This document shows positions 10,016 to 19,753 of a DNA stretch of 64,000 bases, piece after piece (position 1 is the first letter of the stretch; every line of letters starts with the position of its first letter). The notes beneath the pieces are model-generated. The model saw only the letters and a list, made by a program, of their open reading frames with translations. It was not told the DNA's origin and searched no databases. Made by a program: the position numbers and the translations under genes. The stretch is from Blattamonas nauphoetae (Eukaryota; Preaxostyla; Oxymonadida): contig JARBJD010000073.1 in assembly GCA_033064195.1 (NCBI GenBank), positions 220,301-284,300 on the forward strand, given 5' to 3'.

Positions 10016-11832
10016 TCCGTCGAGGAGTCTGTGTCAAATGGAGTGAATAGTCGATATTTGTCGTCCATCCATTGAAACACGAACAGGAGTGCAGTTTGTT
10101 CTTCATTCTGCGTTCCCCAAGCGACGAGCATGAGGCTGGAAGGGTTTTGGGGCATGTCAGACAATTCCAGAGTGATGACTAGCTGGCCGTCTTGATCAGT
10201 GTATGAGCTGATGTGTTGGAGTCTGATGCTCTCATAAACTTGTTGAAGATGATACGATTGATCCCATCGATCTGTTGTTCCAAGACTTTGGTCGGGATTA
10301 TAAAATGCGCAATCAATCACTGAGAGTTCGTTGTCCCAGAAATTGCCACGAAAGGCGATGCCATGGCAGTTGTGAATTCTTGAATCTTGCAGAATCAAGA
10401 TCCACTGCGTTTCTTGAACATAGCATCGAGTGAAGCAGATTTCACAAAGAGAACAATCCTCGTTGGAGTTGAAGACACAGACAGAACTCTCCTGACTGTG
10501 AACATGGAGAAAGAAAACATAATAGAACGACAGATGCTGCATTCCTTGGATGAGAAGGCAGGGCACGTGTTGAGTGTCAATTTCGAGAAAGAGGACATTT
10601 TCAAAGTGAAGCATGCCATCGTTCTGTGGGAAAACGAATGAAATCATTGATTCACAAGCTTCGGGTGAAGATTGATGGAGGCGACATTCGATGAAGAGGC
10701 ACTCTCGAATTCCGATTTCAGGTGCTCCGGCGACTTCGACGATGAGAATGGGCTGATCATAGGCCATGCAGCGGAACAGACAGCGAGCAAGAATAAACAT
10801 CGAACGTTCACAATGGGGTTGATCATATTCAGGGAAATAATAAGGATTAGTGTCTTGATTGGGCGTGGAGGTCGGAGGGGGCGAGAGAAGGAGCGATGGG
10901 TGGATGTGGCTGAAGGAGGAGTTGATGGCTGAAAAAGACCCTCCTGTGTTCATCTCGAGCGAGACCGCACTCCAAATGTTCCCGCTGCTCGACGAGAGCG
11001 TCGAACCCACAACTGTCTGAGCCAGCCGAGGATGGTGTTCCCTTCGTGGGGGTTGGGAGTGTGTGGTCATGTTTTCGAAGGTGGACGTGCTCAGTGTCAC
11101 TGTCAGATCATGATTCAGTTGTTTGACGACTTGCGAAGGTGCTCCAAAGTCGAAAAGGGGACCAGTCGAACGAGGCAAGATTGTGTGCGACATCGAAAGG
11201 CCTATTCCAACAATTGTGAGTGGTGATGAGGAGTGGAGATGACGTTGAAGGTTATTTAGACCCATCTGCGACGATATCAACGGAAGAAGTGAAAAAGTAT
11301 TCGGAATCTGATGAGAGACATTCAGCATCGTGATTGATGTGGATTCGGTTGTCTGCCCATCCACGACAACAAATGGGCATTGTTGTCCGTTCGAGGTGAT
11401 TCGACAGTTTGATACGAACTGGACAGACGAGGAAAGCGAGCAGATGATTGCATTTGGATGAACTGCTGATATGGACAGTGTGGAGAGGCTCATGGTTGAA
11501 TTTGAGAGGACAAAGATGGGGCTGAGTTTTGGTGGATGGCTCAGTTTTGTGTGCCCCAGATCGACATTTTGTTCAGGGCGAATCTGATTGGAATGGAGTA
11601 TCAGAGTTGATGTTCCACTGATGTCCAATGTTTGCCCAACAACCGGCAATTCTTTCCCAATGTATGAATCACGGTCGAGGACAATTCGATTAGGCAGACG
11701 GTTTCTGTTTTCATTCGAGTTGAAAGAACGAGTCAGTTTCTCATCCAGAGAGCGAGGTTTGAACGGAACAACAGGCCGAGAAGAAGAGGAAAGGGCCACA
11801 AAAATCGATAGGATGAGTAGAGGAGCAGCCAT
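9745..11832 (-). CDS. N-terminal part of the surface pseudokinase (signal peptide and beta-helix ectodomain)
   Basis: The start at 11832 is chosen because it begins a good signal peptide (MAAPLLILSIFVALSSSS) and matches the paralogue at 56280; the frame is open further upstream but without similarity. The ectodomain has repeated short strands (LILHSNQIRP, VLSNSTMSLSTLSIS, STGPLFDFGAP) like the parallel beta-helix proteins of this lineage. True coding probably leaves this frame near base 10016 and continues in the 6203-10015 ORF. The duplicate reads through that point in one frame (TYSSAGMSGLTIR), whereas here one G is missing in a G-run. The last ~90 codons of this ORF are then a shadow. The gene is divergent from the helical gene starting at 12062. 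Confidence 0.75.
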   Translation of the reverse strand: MAAPLLILSIFVALSSSSRPVVPFKPRSLDEKLTRSFNSNENRNRLPNRIVLDRDSYIGKELPVVGQTLDISGTSTLILHSNQIRPEQNVDLGHTKLSHPPKLSPIFVLSNSTMSLSTLSISAVHPNAIICSLSSSVQFVSNCRITSNGQQCPFVVVDGQTTESTSITMLNVSHQIPNTFSLLPLISSQMGLNNLQRHLHSSSPLTIVGIGLSMSHTILPRSTGPLFDFGAPSQVVKQLNHDLTVTLSTSTFENMTTHSQPPRREHHPRLAQTVVGSTLSSSSGNIWSAVSLEMNTGGSFSAINSSFSHIHPSLLLSPPPTSTPNQDTNPYYFPEYDQPHCERSMFILARCLFRCMAYDQPILIVEVAGAPEIGIRECLFIECRLHQSSPEACESMISFVFPQNDGMLHFENVLFLEIDTQHVPCLLIQGMQHLSFYYVFFLHVHSQESSVCVFNSNEDCSLCEICFTRCYVQETQWILILQDSRIHNCHGIAFRGNFWDNELSVIDCAFYNPDQSLGTTDRWDQSYHLQQVYESIRLQHISSYTDQDGQLVITLELSDMPQNPSSLMLVAWGTQNEEQTALLFVFQWMDDKYRLFTPFDTDSSTECLVCISEQCPCRKSSSSMILLSSSCRNRLFMSCLRASRSEKTAFGSLQFLSCPNTSWGVLSTSRLSRVESTSHKNFDLNVQICSIWKSQ

Positions 11833-12061
11833 GAATCTCGGAAATGGACTGAAGAAAAGATCTGGACCTTTCTTCGGTGGTTCAAAGCGAACCATTGATG
11901 GTTCTGTGCTAATCTTTATCATTATTTTCACAAATGTCGTGATAAAACTCAGAGTGGTGAGATGAGTTGGTAGATATCGCTCATCTGAAGAGCGAGACAT
12001 GATCGCCCCATCGATTGATTGTGTCGACTTTTGACCAATGCTATATCTCGATAGATTCGAA
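11833..12061. promoter_or_regulatory. Shared divergent intergenic region (probable bidirectional promoter)
   Basis: Only 229 bases separate the start codons of the pseudokinase gene (minus) and the helical gene (plus). The same head-to-head arrangement and recognisably similar sequence, inverted, are kept at 56052-56279, including the GAGCGATATC / GATATCGCTC element. That supports a shared promoter, but no expression signal can be proven by eye. Confidence 0.45.
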
Positions 12062-13111
12062 ATGAATCTCACAATGACCGTTTCAGACAGTATCCATCAT
12101 TCTCTTCTCATTGTTCCAGACTACCTTCCATTCCTGACATGGAATCCAGACGATCCGCTCACAGTTGATTCTATATCGCAAGTTTTCGTCTCTCTTGTTT
12201 CGATGGTCAGAGATGGCTATGACTTTGATGAGGAACTGCTTGAACAGGCATCGACATTCTTTTCTTCGATGGAACGGCGCACCCCTCCTCGATCCTTTTT
12301 CGACAGTTTATTGAAGACGATGGGAGAAGACCCCGCAGACTCCATCCCAGCTTTTCTGGATTCGATGACTGTGCTCTTATCGTCGCCCCATCACTCGATA
12401 TTTCTGCATTCTCTGTCATTCCTTCACAAGTGTCTTGACTGGTCTTCATTCTCAAACCGCCTGGCCTTTCTCTCCGCAAAACTCTTTTCCAGAATGCTTT
12501 CCACACCTTTCTTGCGGGATCTTTCTGCGATCGACAATCCGTCAATCCTGAACGATGTCATCCGGATGTCCGAATCAACCGTCCAGCTCTCCTTCGGCAC
12601 AATTCAGTCTCTCTCCACCATTTGCAACACTGACCCTGAAACAATCAGAGATATGGTGCTGCATGAAGTGCTGATCCCTATCGAACCCTCTCTCGTCCAG
12701 ATCAGTCGCAATCCACGCATTTTGTCGTGGAACAAGCAATGTAAAGACGCTTTCAAAATATTTATGACAATATATCATGCGAGTGCCTTTCACCAACCAA
12801 CACTGAATTTTGTTTGTTCTTCTCGCATCCCAATGACCTTTCAATCACTTCTCTCAAAAGTGGAAGACGTAGACACCAACCAATTCATTATCTGGCTCAT
12901 ATCCGACAATATCAACGAATGGAAGCACAATGGAGCCGAATGTTGGGACAGAGGGAGAATATTGTTGCGCACACTGGAACAGGAAGGGTTCAGAAATCAT
13001 CTCGAACAAACCATCCTTCACAACAAATCAACGAGAGATGGAAACACTGTGAGGATCTATTCATTCGAACTCATCAACAATTTGGGGATGAACTCCCCCC
13101 TGCCTCGTTAA
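12062..13111 (+). CDS. Lineage-specific all-helical (ARM/HEAT-like) family protein
   Basis: This is a 349-residue protein of the large helical family repeated seven times in the window. It starts at MNLTMTVSD (also the start in the 56051 copy); an in-frame ATG eight codons earlier exists. Family landmarks are PDYLPFLTWNPDDPLTV, FVSLVSMVRDGYDFDEELL, VLLSSPHHSIFLHSLSF, EVLIPIEPSLVQISRNP, FHQPTLNFVCSSRIP and GRILLRTLEQEGF. There is no signal peptide or membrane segment. Amphipathic helix pairs suggest an ARM/HEAT-type solenoid; that fold is my inference and the function is unknown. The TAA stop is followed at once, in frame, by an ATG-led tract shared with other copies. An LRR gene copy lies downstream. 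Confidence 0.75.
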   Translation: MNLTMTVSDSIHHSLLIVPDYLPFLTWNPDDPLTVDSISQVFVSLVSMVRDGYDFDEELLEQASTFFSSMERRTPPRSFFDSLLKTMGEDPADSIPAFLDSMTVLLSSPHHSIFLHSLSFLHKCLDWSSFSNRLAFLSAKLFSRMLSTPFLRDLSAIDNPSILNDVIRMSESTVQLSFGTIQSLSTICNTDPETIRDMVLHEVLIPIEPSLVQISRNPRILSWNKQCKDAFKIFMTIYHASAFHQPTLNFVCSSRIPMTFQSLLSKVEDVDTNQFIIWLISDNINEWKHNGAECWDRGRILLRTLEQEGFRNHLEQTILHNKSTRDGNTVRIYSFELINNLGMNSPLPR

Positions 13112-13391
13112 ATGACGGATGACACGAAAAGAACTCTGTCGCCCACATCCCACATTTCACTCGATGTTCAGATGACATCACATGCTGACCCTTCAATGCT
13201 TCCCACTCGCACTGAACTTCGATGATTTCTTTGGTGTGCTCCTTTCTCACTTTTCATTCACATCTTTGACTCTTTCTATTCGATTCGTTCTCTCCTCTTC
13301 CGTTTTCAGGAATTCTGATGGTTCAGTTCCAACATCTCGCTAACCCACAGATTGTGACAACACTTGTTGTGCCGTGATTGTTGTAAAATAG
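13112..13391 (+). other. Linker between helical and LRR genes (decayed copy)
   Basis: Begins with ATG directly after the helical stop and matches the 64-66-codon linker tracts at 19754, 22372 (minus) and 51467 for about 36 codons. A local sequence change at about 13209-13228 then breaks the frame. A pyrimidine tract ending TTTTCAG lies near 13312. In-frame TAA and TAG separate it from the LRR frame, at points where the 22.2-kb copy has sense codons. Confidence 0.5.
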
Positions 13392-14375
13392 ACTTTTGTC
13401 GCACGCGATGCATGGACAGACAACCTTATTTCAATACTTCCAACAAAATTGTTCACAGACGCCGTATCGTGCTTCCTTCTTGCTCACACTTTGCTGACCG
13501 AACTCCCGGATGGGTTGTTCACGCTTCCAAACTTGCAGACGTTGGATGTTTTGTTCAACTCGAATGCGATCATTTCGCCCTCGATCTCGCAGCTGACATC
13601 GCTTGTGAAAGTGAATTTTAGACTCAAAAAGATAAAGGAAGTTCCAAATGAGCTGTTCCGTCTCCCCACTCTGATGCACCTGATCCTATCACACAACAAA
13701 TTGACGTCGTTCCCATCTGATCCGGCGATGTCCCCAAAAGTTGAGTTGTCTCTTGGATTCGTGGATCCACTGAGCAATTCGATGATATATGAGAAAACGG
13801 GGGCAGGGACGCATCATGGAGCGGTTCTTTGTCCTCTGGACCGTCTGTTGCTTGCGTCGATCCTGCTGACCTCTGTGCCTCCGCTTGTGTCACAATTTCA
13901 AAAATTGTGCACACTTTCGCTTGCTGGGTACGGGATTTCTGAGCTTCCGCGTCATTTCTTCCGCTCGCTGCCGAACTTGAGTCGTCTCGACTTGCCGTTC
14001 GACAAATTGACGCATCTGCCGGAATCGATAGGTTCGGGGAACACGAAACGGATCTCGCTGGATGTTTCGTTCAACAATTCGACGTCACTGCCGCACTTTC
14101 TTGTTGATCCGAACAGTTCGCTGGACTCGTCGCAGTTGCTGTCTCCCCGCCAGCGATTCTTCGGAACATGCACTCCACACACACCAGCCACACCGACACT
14201 GGCCTCTCCCGTCGCACTGACGCTGGGCGGGTCTGGGAGTCGTCCGTATGGGTTCGGGGGTGGAATGGAAGAGTCGAATATTCCACATGCTGGTGTTTCT
14301 GTCGATGTGTGGATCTACTCGCTCAACTCTTCGACATTGCCCAGTCTGACATTTCAGAGCTCGTGCTGTGTGTAG
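13392..14375 (+). pseudogene. Leucine-rich-repeat protein copy 1, probably broken at both ends
   Basis: The frame opens after a TAG at 13389 where the 22-kb copy has CTG, and no ATG matches the expected start, so this copy probably lacks its N-terminus. LRR units are plain: LPNLQTLDVLFNSNAI, LTSLVKVNFRLKKIKEVP, LPNLSRLDLPFDKLTHLP. They resemble the short RAS-related LRR class (L..L.L..N.L..LP). After the LRRs comes a shared tail (RQRFFGTCTPHTPATPTLAS) and then, from about 14310, sequence that changes into the Trf4-like gene. The family elsewhere continues differently (VDVWASLDK...), so this is a chimeric junction. It ends at TAG, with the same frame open again to 14951. Confidence 0.6.
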
Positions 14376-15320
14376 CAGGCTCATTCCCAGCGTCCCTGTC
14401 CCTCTCCACGTCCGACATCGACGTTGTGTTCGAATCCGAAGTGTAGTGGAGATACATCACACGCGCAGCGTATCAACCGTGCCATCTTCCAGATTTTGTT
14501 CGGCGAGACGTTCACTCCGCCCGAGCCAGTCGCCGGCAGCCCTCTCCACTCCCACGCATCGATGATGCAGACCGGGCTCTCCGACCTCAACTCGCCGCAC
14601 ATCCGTTCGTGTCCGATGTGCCATGCTGGGATGTATCGACACAAGTGCAGCTGCGAGGGCAGACTGGCTCTCGCAATCGAAGAGAAGATGTTGAAAGAAG
14701 AGAAGAAGAAGCACCCGATGCACGACGACGAGAGACACAACCTGATCAAGCGTCTGCTGTCTGTCCCGCTCACCCAGTCCATCCAGAAGCATCCCAACCT
14801 CAGCTACCAAGTCCTCTCTTCACATTATGTTGTCAAGTACCAGCACCTCGTCATCTACGCCAACCCGAGCAATATCCACGACGGAGTGCACAAGACAGTC
14901 AACAGCTGTCCTCCCAAGAATCAAAAGTTAGCCAACACTCGCCTGAGTTGAAGTCGGACAACGACAACACGGATTCCATCGCATTTGGCGATGATACCAT
15001 CTTCACCCCGCGCGGTTGCCCACACTATTCCCGATGTGGGTGGAGCCCCGTGCAGATACATCGTTGGCGGATGAGGAGATTGATGCATGCTCCCACTCCA
15101 CGCTCCTCTCGTCCACAATCGACAGTCTGCTCCTCATCCAGCCTGCTCCGTCCATGGAGCCCAGCAACTCCATCCACTCCTTCACCATCAGTATCCATGT
15201 CTCGGTTGGTGCATCTTGCTCTGCTTGCTCAATCAGGTCATGTCAACGATTCTTGTTGGGTCCGGACACGCTCACGTCCAGCAGCAACCCCACGAGAAGC
15301 ATGACACGTTCAAGGAAATA
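14310..15320 (+). pseudogene. Trf4/PAPD5-like nucleotidyltransferase fragment, internally deleted
   Basis: A frame-2 stretch near 14310-14440 encodes VAGSFPASLSLSTSDIDVVF, matching the GS...TSDIDvv nucleotide-binding motif of non-canonical poly(A) polymerases. Coding then shifts to frame 3 (14424-14951), with Cys-rich CPMCHAGMYRHKCSCEG and helical KEEKKKHPMHDDERHNLIKR of unknown role. Near 14950 it shifts again into sequence paralogous to 17600-17830, containing SDNDNTDSIAFGDD in one frame. Compared with the 17.6-18.4 kb copy, the central catalytic/PAP-associated block is deleted at the junction near 15167. Several frame changes and the deletion make this a pseudogene, though introns cannot be excluded for some shifts. 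Confidence 0.5.
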
Positions 15321-15468
15321 AGAGTGAAGCATGAGATGTGATAGTTTAGTCATTTATTCGCATGATTTCTCCCTCATCACGCTTGGTTAGTTCGCTGATT
15401 GACGCTTGGAAAGTTTTTAACAGTGTATTTGATGATAACACAACGGATATCTCAGGTGTCAAAAAGTG

Positions 15469-16566
15469 ATGAAACCATCAAGTCCCCATATTAAAAAAAT
15501 TGGTTCCATCACAGATGACCTCATCAGAAGGTGTACATTCTTATGTCCTCTTCATCATCTCTTTGGTCCAGAATACTCTCCGTTCCTCAATTGGAAACCG
15601 AATGATCCAGTAACAGTAGATATTTTTGCACTACCCTTCGTCTCTCTTGTTTCCATGATTCGAAATGGCTGTGAGTTTGATGAGGAACTGGTCAGCAAAG
15701 CTTCGACGTTGATCGATTCGATCACTTTGTATGCCGATCACACAGACCACATCGATCTTTTTTTGATGGCTGTTGAACAAGACTCCACAGACCCCGCTGC
15801 AGTTTTTGTGGATTCGGTGACTGTGCTCCTATCTTCGCCCCATCCATCAATTTTCAAGGCCAGTCTGTCATTCATTCACTATTGTCTTCTTTGGTGTTTA
15901 CCATCGAACCACCTGGCGTTTGTCTCATCCAAACTCATCCCCAGAATCATTTCGACACCATATCTACGTGATCTTTCTGGAATCGATGATAAAGTAATCA
16001 CGAACGACATTCTCACCATTCTCGATTGCAGTGTCTTGCTCTCCTCAACCGACTTTCTTGAAGCTCTCCCCATCACTTCCGACACTAACTCTCAATTAGT
16101 CCGAGATGTGGTGCTGCATGAAGTGTTGATCCCAATCGAACCCTCTCTCGTCCAGATCAGTCGCAATCCTCACCTTTTGTCGTGGGACGATGAATTCAAT
16201 GCCACATTGATATTCTTGACCAGAATCTTTGACGTGGGTGCCTTCCACCAACCAGCACTGGATTTTGTTTGTTCTTCTCGCATCCCACTGGTCTTCCAAT
16301 CACTCCTCTCCAAAGTTGAAGACGAAGAAACCCATTGCGTCATCATTGGAAACATGTTCAACAATATCAACCCAGGGAATGACGCTGAAGCTGAATTTTG
16401 GCTCAGAGGGAGAATATTGTTGCAGACACTGGAACAGGAAGGGTTCCGTGATCATCTCGAACGAACGCTGCTTCACGATCACTCATCTTGGAATGGACAG
16501 AATATAGGATACAATTCATCTCTATTTCTTGAAACTTTGGGACTGAACCCTTCTCTGCCTCAGTAA
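15469..16566 (+). CDS. Helical family protein (second copy, long N-terminus)
   Basis: This is a 365-residue member of the helical family. It begins MKPSSPHIKKIGSITDDLIRR at ATG 15469, a leader shared with the 18659 copy, and continues with PEYSPFLNWKPNDPVTVD, FVSLVSMIRNGCEFDEELV, VTVLLSSPHPSIF, EVLIPIEPSLVQISRNP and GRILLQTLEQEGF. It is intact, with no signal peptide. It ends PQ-TAA and lacks the conserved ATG tract that follows several other copies. It sits about 150 bases after a conserved 3' block (TTTAGTCATTTATTCGCATG) also found before the 18.6-kb copy, so both were duplicated together with the upstream Trf4-like fragment. Confidence 0.75.
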   Translation: MKPSSPHIKKIGSITDDLIRRCTFLCPLHHLFGPEYSPFLNWKPNDPVTVDIFALPFVSLVSMIRNGCEFDEELVSKASTLIDSITLYADHTDHIDLFLMAVEQDSTDPAAVFVDSVTVLLSSPHPSIFKASLSFIHYCLLWCLPSNHLAFVSSKLIPRIISTPYLRDLSGIDDKVITNDILTILDCSVLLSSTDFLEALPITSDTNSQLVRDVVLHEVLIPIEPSLVQISRNPHLLSWDDEFNATLIFLTRIFDVGAFHQPALDFVCSSRIPLVFQSLLSKVEDEETHCVIIGNMFNNINPGNDAEAEFWLRGRILLQTLEQEGFRDHLERTLLHDHSSWNGQNIGYNSSLFLETLGLNPSLPQ

Positions 16567-17560
16567 CTGTTTGCTGAAAGCCTATTTGCAGACTCGATCT
16601 CTCCGATGCAACTATTCCATGGCCATCCTCGATGAGACTATGGCGAACGGAGATTGGTTCAAGATCTGCCTCTGTCTCCAATTCCCTCGGATTCTGTCCT
16701 CACAACATGATTGATCAGTCTGGCTCGCTGTCTCGTCCACTTCGATGTGATCTCGCCTCCTCAAAGCAGAAAATCGTGTTCTGATCCACTTTTGTCCTGA
16801 GACAGGCTCACTTTTGTGGAATGCGGCAGTTTCTGCAGAATTGGATTGCGTTAGTATGGAGAAAGTGAGATCGTGAAAATGGAAGCCGCCGATTGCTTCG
16901 AAAAGAGTCTCCGGGACTTGGATTGGGGAGCAGCTGTCTGGTTCGGTTGGGGCACTCCGAAACACGGTGCGTGCATACCACAGCATCGGGGTTGACTTCT
17001 TTGGGCGAACTGGACTTTGAACGCGTGCCTGTCCGCAGGAGAAGATCTCCTCGACGCCTCAATCGCATTCGCGTTTGCCCTTCCCATCGCTGAACTTCTC
17101 GCGATGTCCAATCTCCCAAATACTCCGAAACTGAGTGAGACGGAAACGAACTGTCGGATCTGTTCTGATCCATCACCAAACTCACTTCCTTCTTGTCTCA
17201 CAAGACTCCAAACACATCCCTGCCATCACTCCCATCACATTCACCCACTCTTCGTTCATCCGAATGATCCATGCCCGAAAACTGTTCAGAGAAAAAAGAA
17301 AAAGAAGACAGAATCCCTCGCCTTCCACTCTTCCTCCGACTCTCCCTCGTCGGCATCGACTCGTGTTGGTGTGGGCAGCATTGATTTGCCAGATGGGCTG
17401 ACAGGAAGCATTTCAGCCTCAACCGGCCCATCGTCACATCACTTTCTGTTGTGGAATACCCTCGTCTTCTCATCGACGCCCACCCGAGCGAGATCAAAGA
17501 CGGGTCGACAGGACGGTCAACTGCGACGCTCCCCAAAGAGTCACGTGTCAGTCAACACTC
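16567..17560. other. Mixed, unassigned sequence upstream of the Trf4-like remnant
   Basis: ORFs up to about 125 codons occur on both strands; the minus-strand one at 16612-16986 has a protein-like composition but no recognised domain. The last part, in frame 3, reads FSLNRPIVTSLSVVEYPRLL and probably belongs to the decayed Trf4-like gene that follows. Confidence 0.35.
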
Positions 17561-18375
17561 ATTCGCCTCTCGCAGCGAACACGCCTTCCGAAGACCTACT
17601 CTCGCCTGAGTGGGAGTCGGACAACGACAACACGGATTCCATCGCATTTGGCGATGATTCCATCTTCACTCCGCCCCATCTCCGACGCAGATCCCGATGT
17701 GGATGCTGCCTCATGCAGACACGACGTTGGTGGAGGAGGAAATTGATGAGTGCTCCCGCTCCACGCTCCTCTCGTCCACAATCGACAGTCCGCTCCTCAT
17801 CCCGCCTGCTCCGTCCATGGAGCCCAGCGACATCAACAACACTCTCACTAAAATCGATCACCTCCAGCGACTGTCCTGTGTGCCCACCAAGTCATCTGCT
17901 CCACACGCATCCCGATCATCAAACTTGTCCAGCCGAACTCCTCCCTCGACGCGTCTGCTCTCAACGCGGACATCTCCTGCGGCGCTCTGTCGGGCATCAT
18001 CAACACGGACTGTCTGCGCTGCATTCTGATTGTGTACCCACAGGCCAAGCCACTCATCGTCGCGCTGAAGGTCTTCCTCCTCCACCAGAAGCTGAACGAG
18101 CCGTACCAGGGCGGGCTCGGCGGGTGTTCACTGTGCCTCATGGTCATCTCGCGTCTCCTGCAGCACAAGCGCAACTTCCACACGAAGGCAGTGCCGTCCC
18201 TCTCGACCTCCTCAAAGACGCCGATGTCTCCCACAGCCACTCCTTCACCATCAGTGTGCATGTCTCGGGTTGGTGCATCTTGCTCTGCTTGCTCAATCAA
18301 GTCCTGTCAATGATGCTTGTTGGATTCGGACACGCTCACGTCCAACTGCAACCGCACGAGAAGCATGATACGTGA
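17561..18375 (+). pseudogene. Trf4/PAPD5-like non-canonical poly(A) polymerase, frameshifted
   Basis: Non-canonical poly(A) polymerases add short A tails to RNAs for nuclear surveillance. The frame open from 17852 to 18313 encodes STRIPIIKLVQPNSSLDA, ADISCGALSG (place of the third catalytic Asp, family form VDISFN) and then YPQAKPLIVALKVFLLHQKL-NEPYQGGLGGCSLCLMVIS, a clear PAP/Trf4 central and PAP-associated region. The upstream acidic part (EWESDNDNTDSIAFGDDSIF, VEEEIDECSRSTLLSS) is in other frames. The nucleotide-binding GS..SDID block is not seen just upstream; one lies at 14.4 kb. Frame changes at about 17.6, 17.85 and 18.2 kb make it non-functional unless several introns are present. Confidence 0.6.
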
Positions 18376-18658
18376 AAGACAATAAAAGTGAAGCACGAAA
18401 TGTGACATTTTAGTCATTTATTCGCATGATTTCTCCCTCATCACGCTTCCCTTCACTTTCCGACCACGTTGCTTCGTTCCTTTCGTCTTGATTGTTGTGT
18501 GTTCCTTATTCTCTCGAATCCACGATTATTTCATTCGCATTTCTCAAATACGTCTTCTTTGTCGTTGGTTTTGTTACTCTCAGTCAATGACTACACAACG
18601 GATATCTCTGTGCCAGTTAAGTCCAAGTATGGTTTCCTCCTATTGGTGTCAAACAGTG

Positions 18659-19741
18659 ATGGAACCATCAAGCCCCCATATTAAAAAATTAGTTCACATC
18701 GCAGATGACCTCATCAGAAGGTGTTCGTTCTTATGTCTTCTTCATCATCTCTTTGGTCCAGAATACTCCCCATTCCTGACTTGGAAGGAGAAAGGTAAGT
18801 TCACAGCTGATTCTGTGTCAGCAGCTTTCGTCTCTCTTGTTGCGATGGTCAGAGATGGCTACCAATTTAATGAGGAAAAACTTAAACAGGCATCGACATT
18901 CTTTTCTAAGATCGAACGGCTCAACCCTCCTCGATCCTTTTTCGCCAAATTATTGAAGACGATGGGGAAAGACCCTGCAGCTTCCATCCCAACTCTTCTG
19001 GATTCAATCATCATTCTCTTAGCGTCGCCCCATCACTCGATATTCATGCATTCTCTGTCATTCCTTCACAAGTGTCTTGACTGGTGTTCATTCCCAAACC
19101 GCCTGACCTTTCTCTCCGCAAAACTCTTTTCCAGAATGCTTTCCACACCTTTCTTGCGGGATCTTTCTGCAATCGACAATCCGTCAATCCTGAACGATGT
19201 CATCTGGATGTCCGTATCAACCATCCAGCTCTCCTTCGGCACAATTCAGTCTCTCTCCACCATTTGCAACACTGACCCTGAAACAATCAGAGATATGGTG
19301 CTGCATGAAGTGCTGATCCCTATCGAACCCTCTCTCGTCCAGATCAGTCGCAATCCTCACCTTTTGTCGTGGAACGATGAATGCAATGCCACATTGATAT
19401 TCTTGACCCGAATCTTTGAAATGAGTCCCTTCCACCAACCAACACTGGATTTCATTTGTTCTTCTCGCATCCCAATGGCCTTCCAGTCACTTCTCTCAAA
19501 AGTGGAAGACGTAGATACCAACCAATACATTATCTGGAAGATGTTCGAGAATATCAACAAATGGAAGGAAGATGGAACCGAAACTGTGTCCAGAGGGAGA
19601 AGATTGTTGCAGACACTGGAAGGGGAAGGATTCTCTGAAGGGCTCGAACAAACACTGCTTCACGACGAATCAACGAAGTATGGAGGGTTGGTGAGGTATC
19701 GTTCGTTCGAATTCATGAAGTATTTGGGACTGAACTGTTAA
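18659..19741 (+). CDS. Helical family protein (third copy)
   Basis: The start at ATG 18659 (MEPSSPHIKKLVHIADD) matches the leader of the 15469 copy; the 57 open codons before it show no family similarity. The 360-residue product carries the full family pattern (PEYSPFLTWKEKGKFTADSV, FVSLVAMVRDGYQFNEEKL, LFSRMLSTPFLRDLSAIDNP, EVLIPIEPSLVQISRNP, RRLLQTLEGEGFSEG). The central third is almost identical in DNA to the 12062 copy, while flanks differ more, which suggests gene conversion. The TAA stop is followed by three codons, TAG, and the conserved ATG linker tract. It forms one arm of a large inverted duplication with 22373-23422. Confidence 0.75.
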   Translation: MEPSSPHIKKLVHIADDLIRRCSFLCLLHHLFGPEYSPFLTWKEKGKFTADSVSAAFVSLVAMVRDGYQFNEEKLKQASTFFSKIERLNPPRSFFAKLLKTMGKDPAASIPTLLDSIIILLASPHHSIFMHSLSFLHKCLDWCSFPNRLTFLSAKLFSRMLSTPFLRDLSAIDNPSILNDVIWMSVSTIQLSFGTIQSLSTICNTDPETIRDMVLHEVLIPIEPSLVQISRNPHLLSWNDECNATLIFLTRIFEMSPFHQPTLDFICSSRIPMAFQSLLSKVEDVDTNQYIIWKMFENINKWKEDGTETVSRGRRLLQTLEGEGFSEGLEQTLLHDESTKYGGLVRYRSFEFMKYLGLNC

Positions 19742-19753
19742 GAGCCAGTTTAG

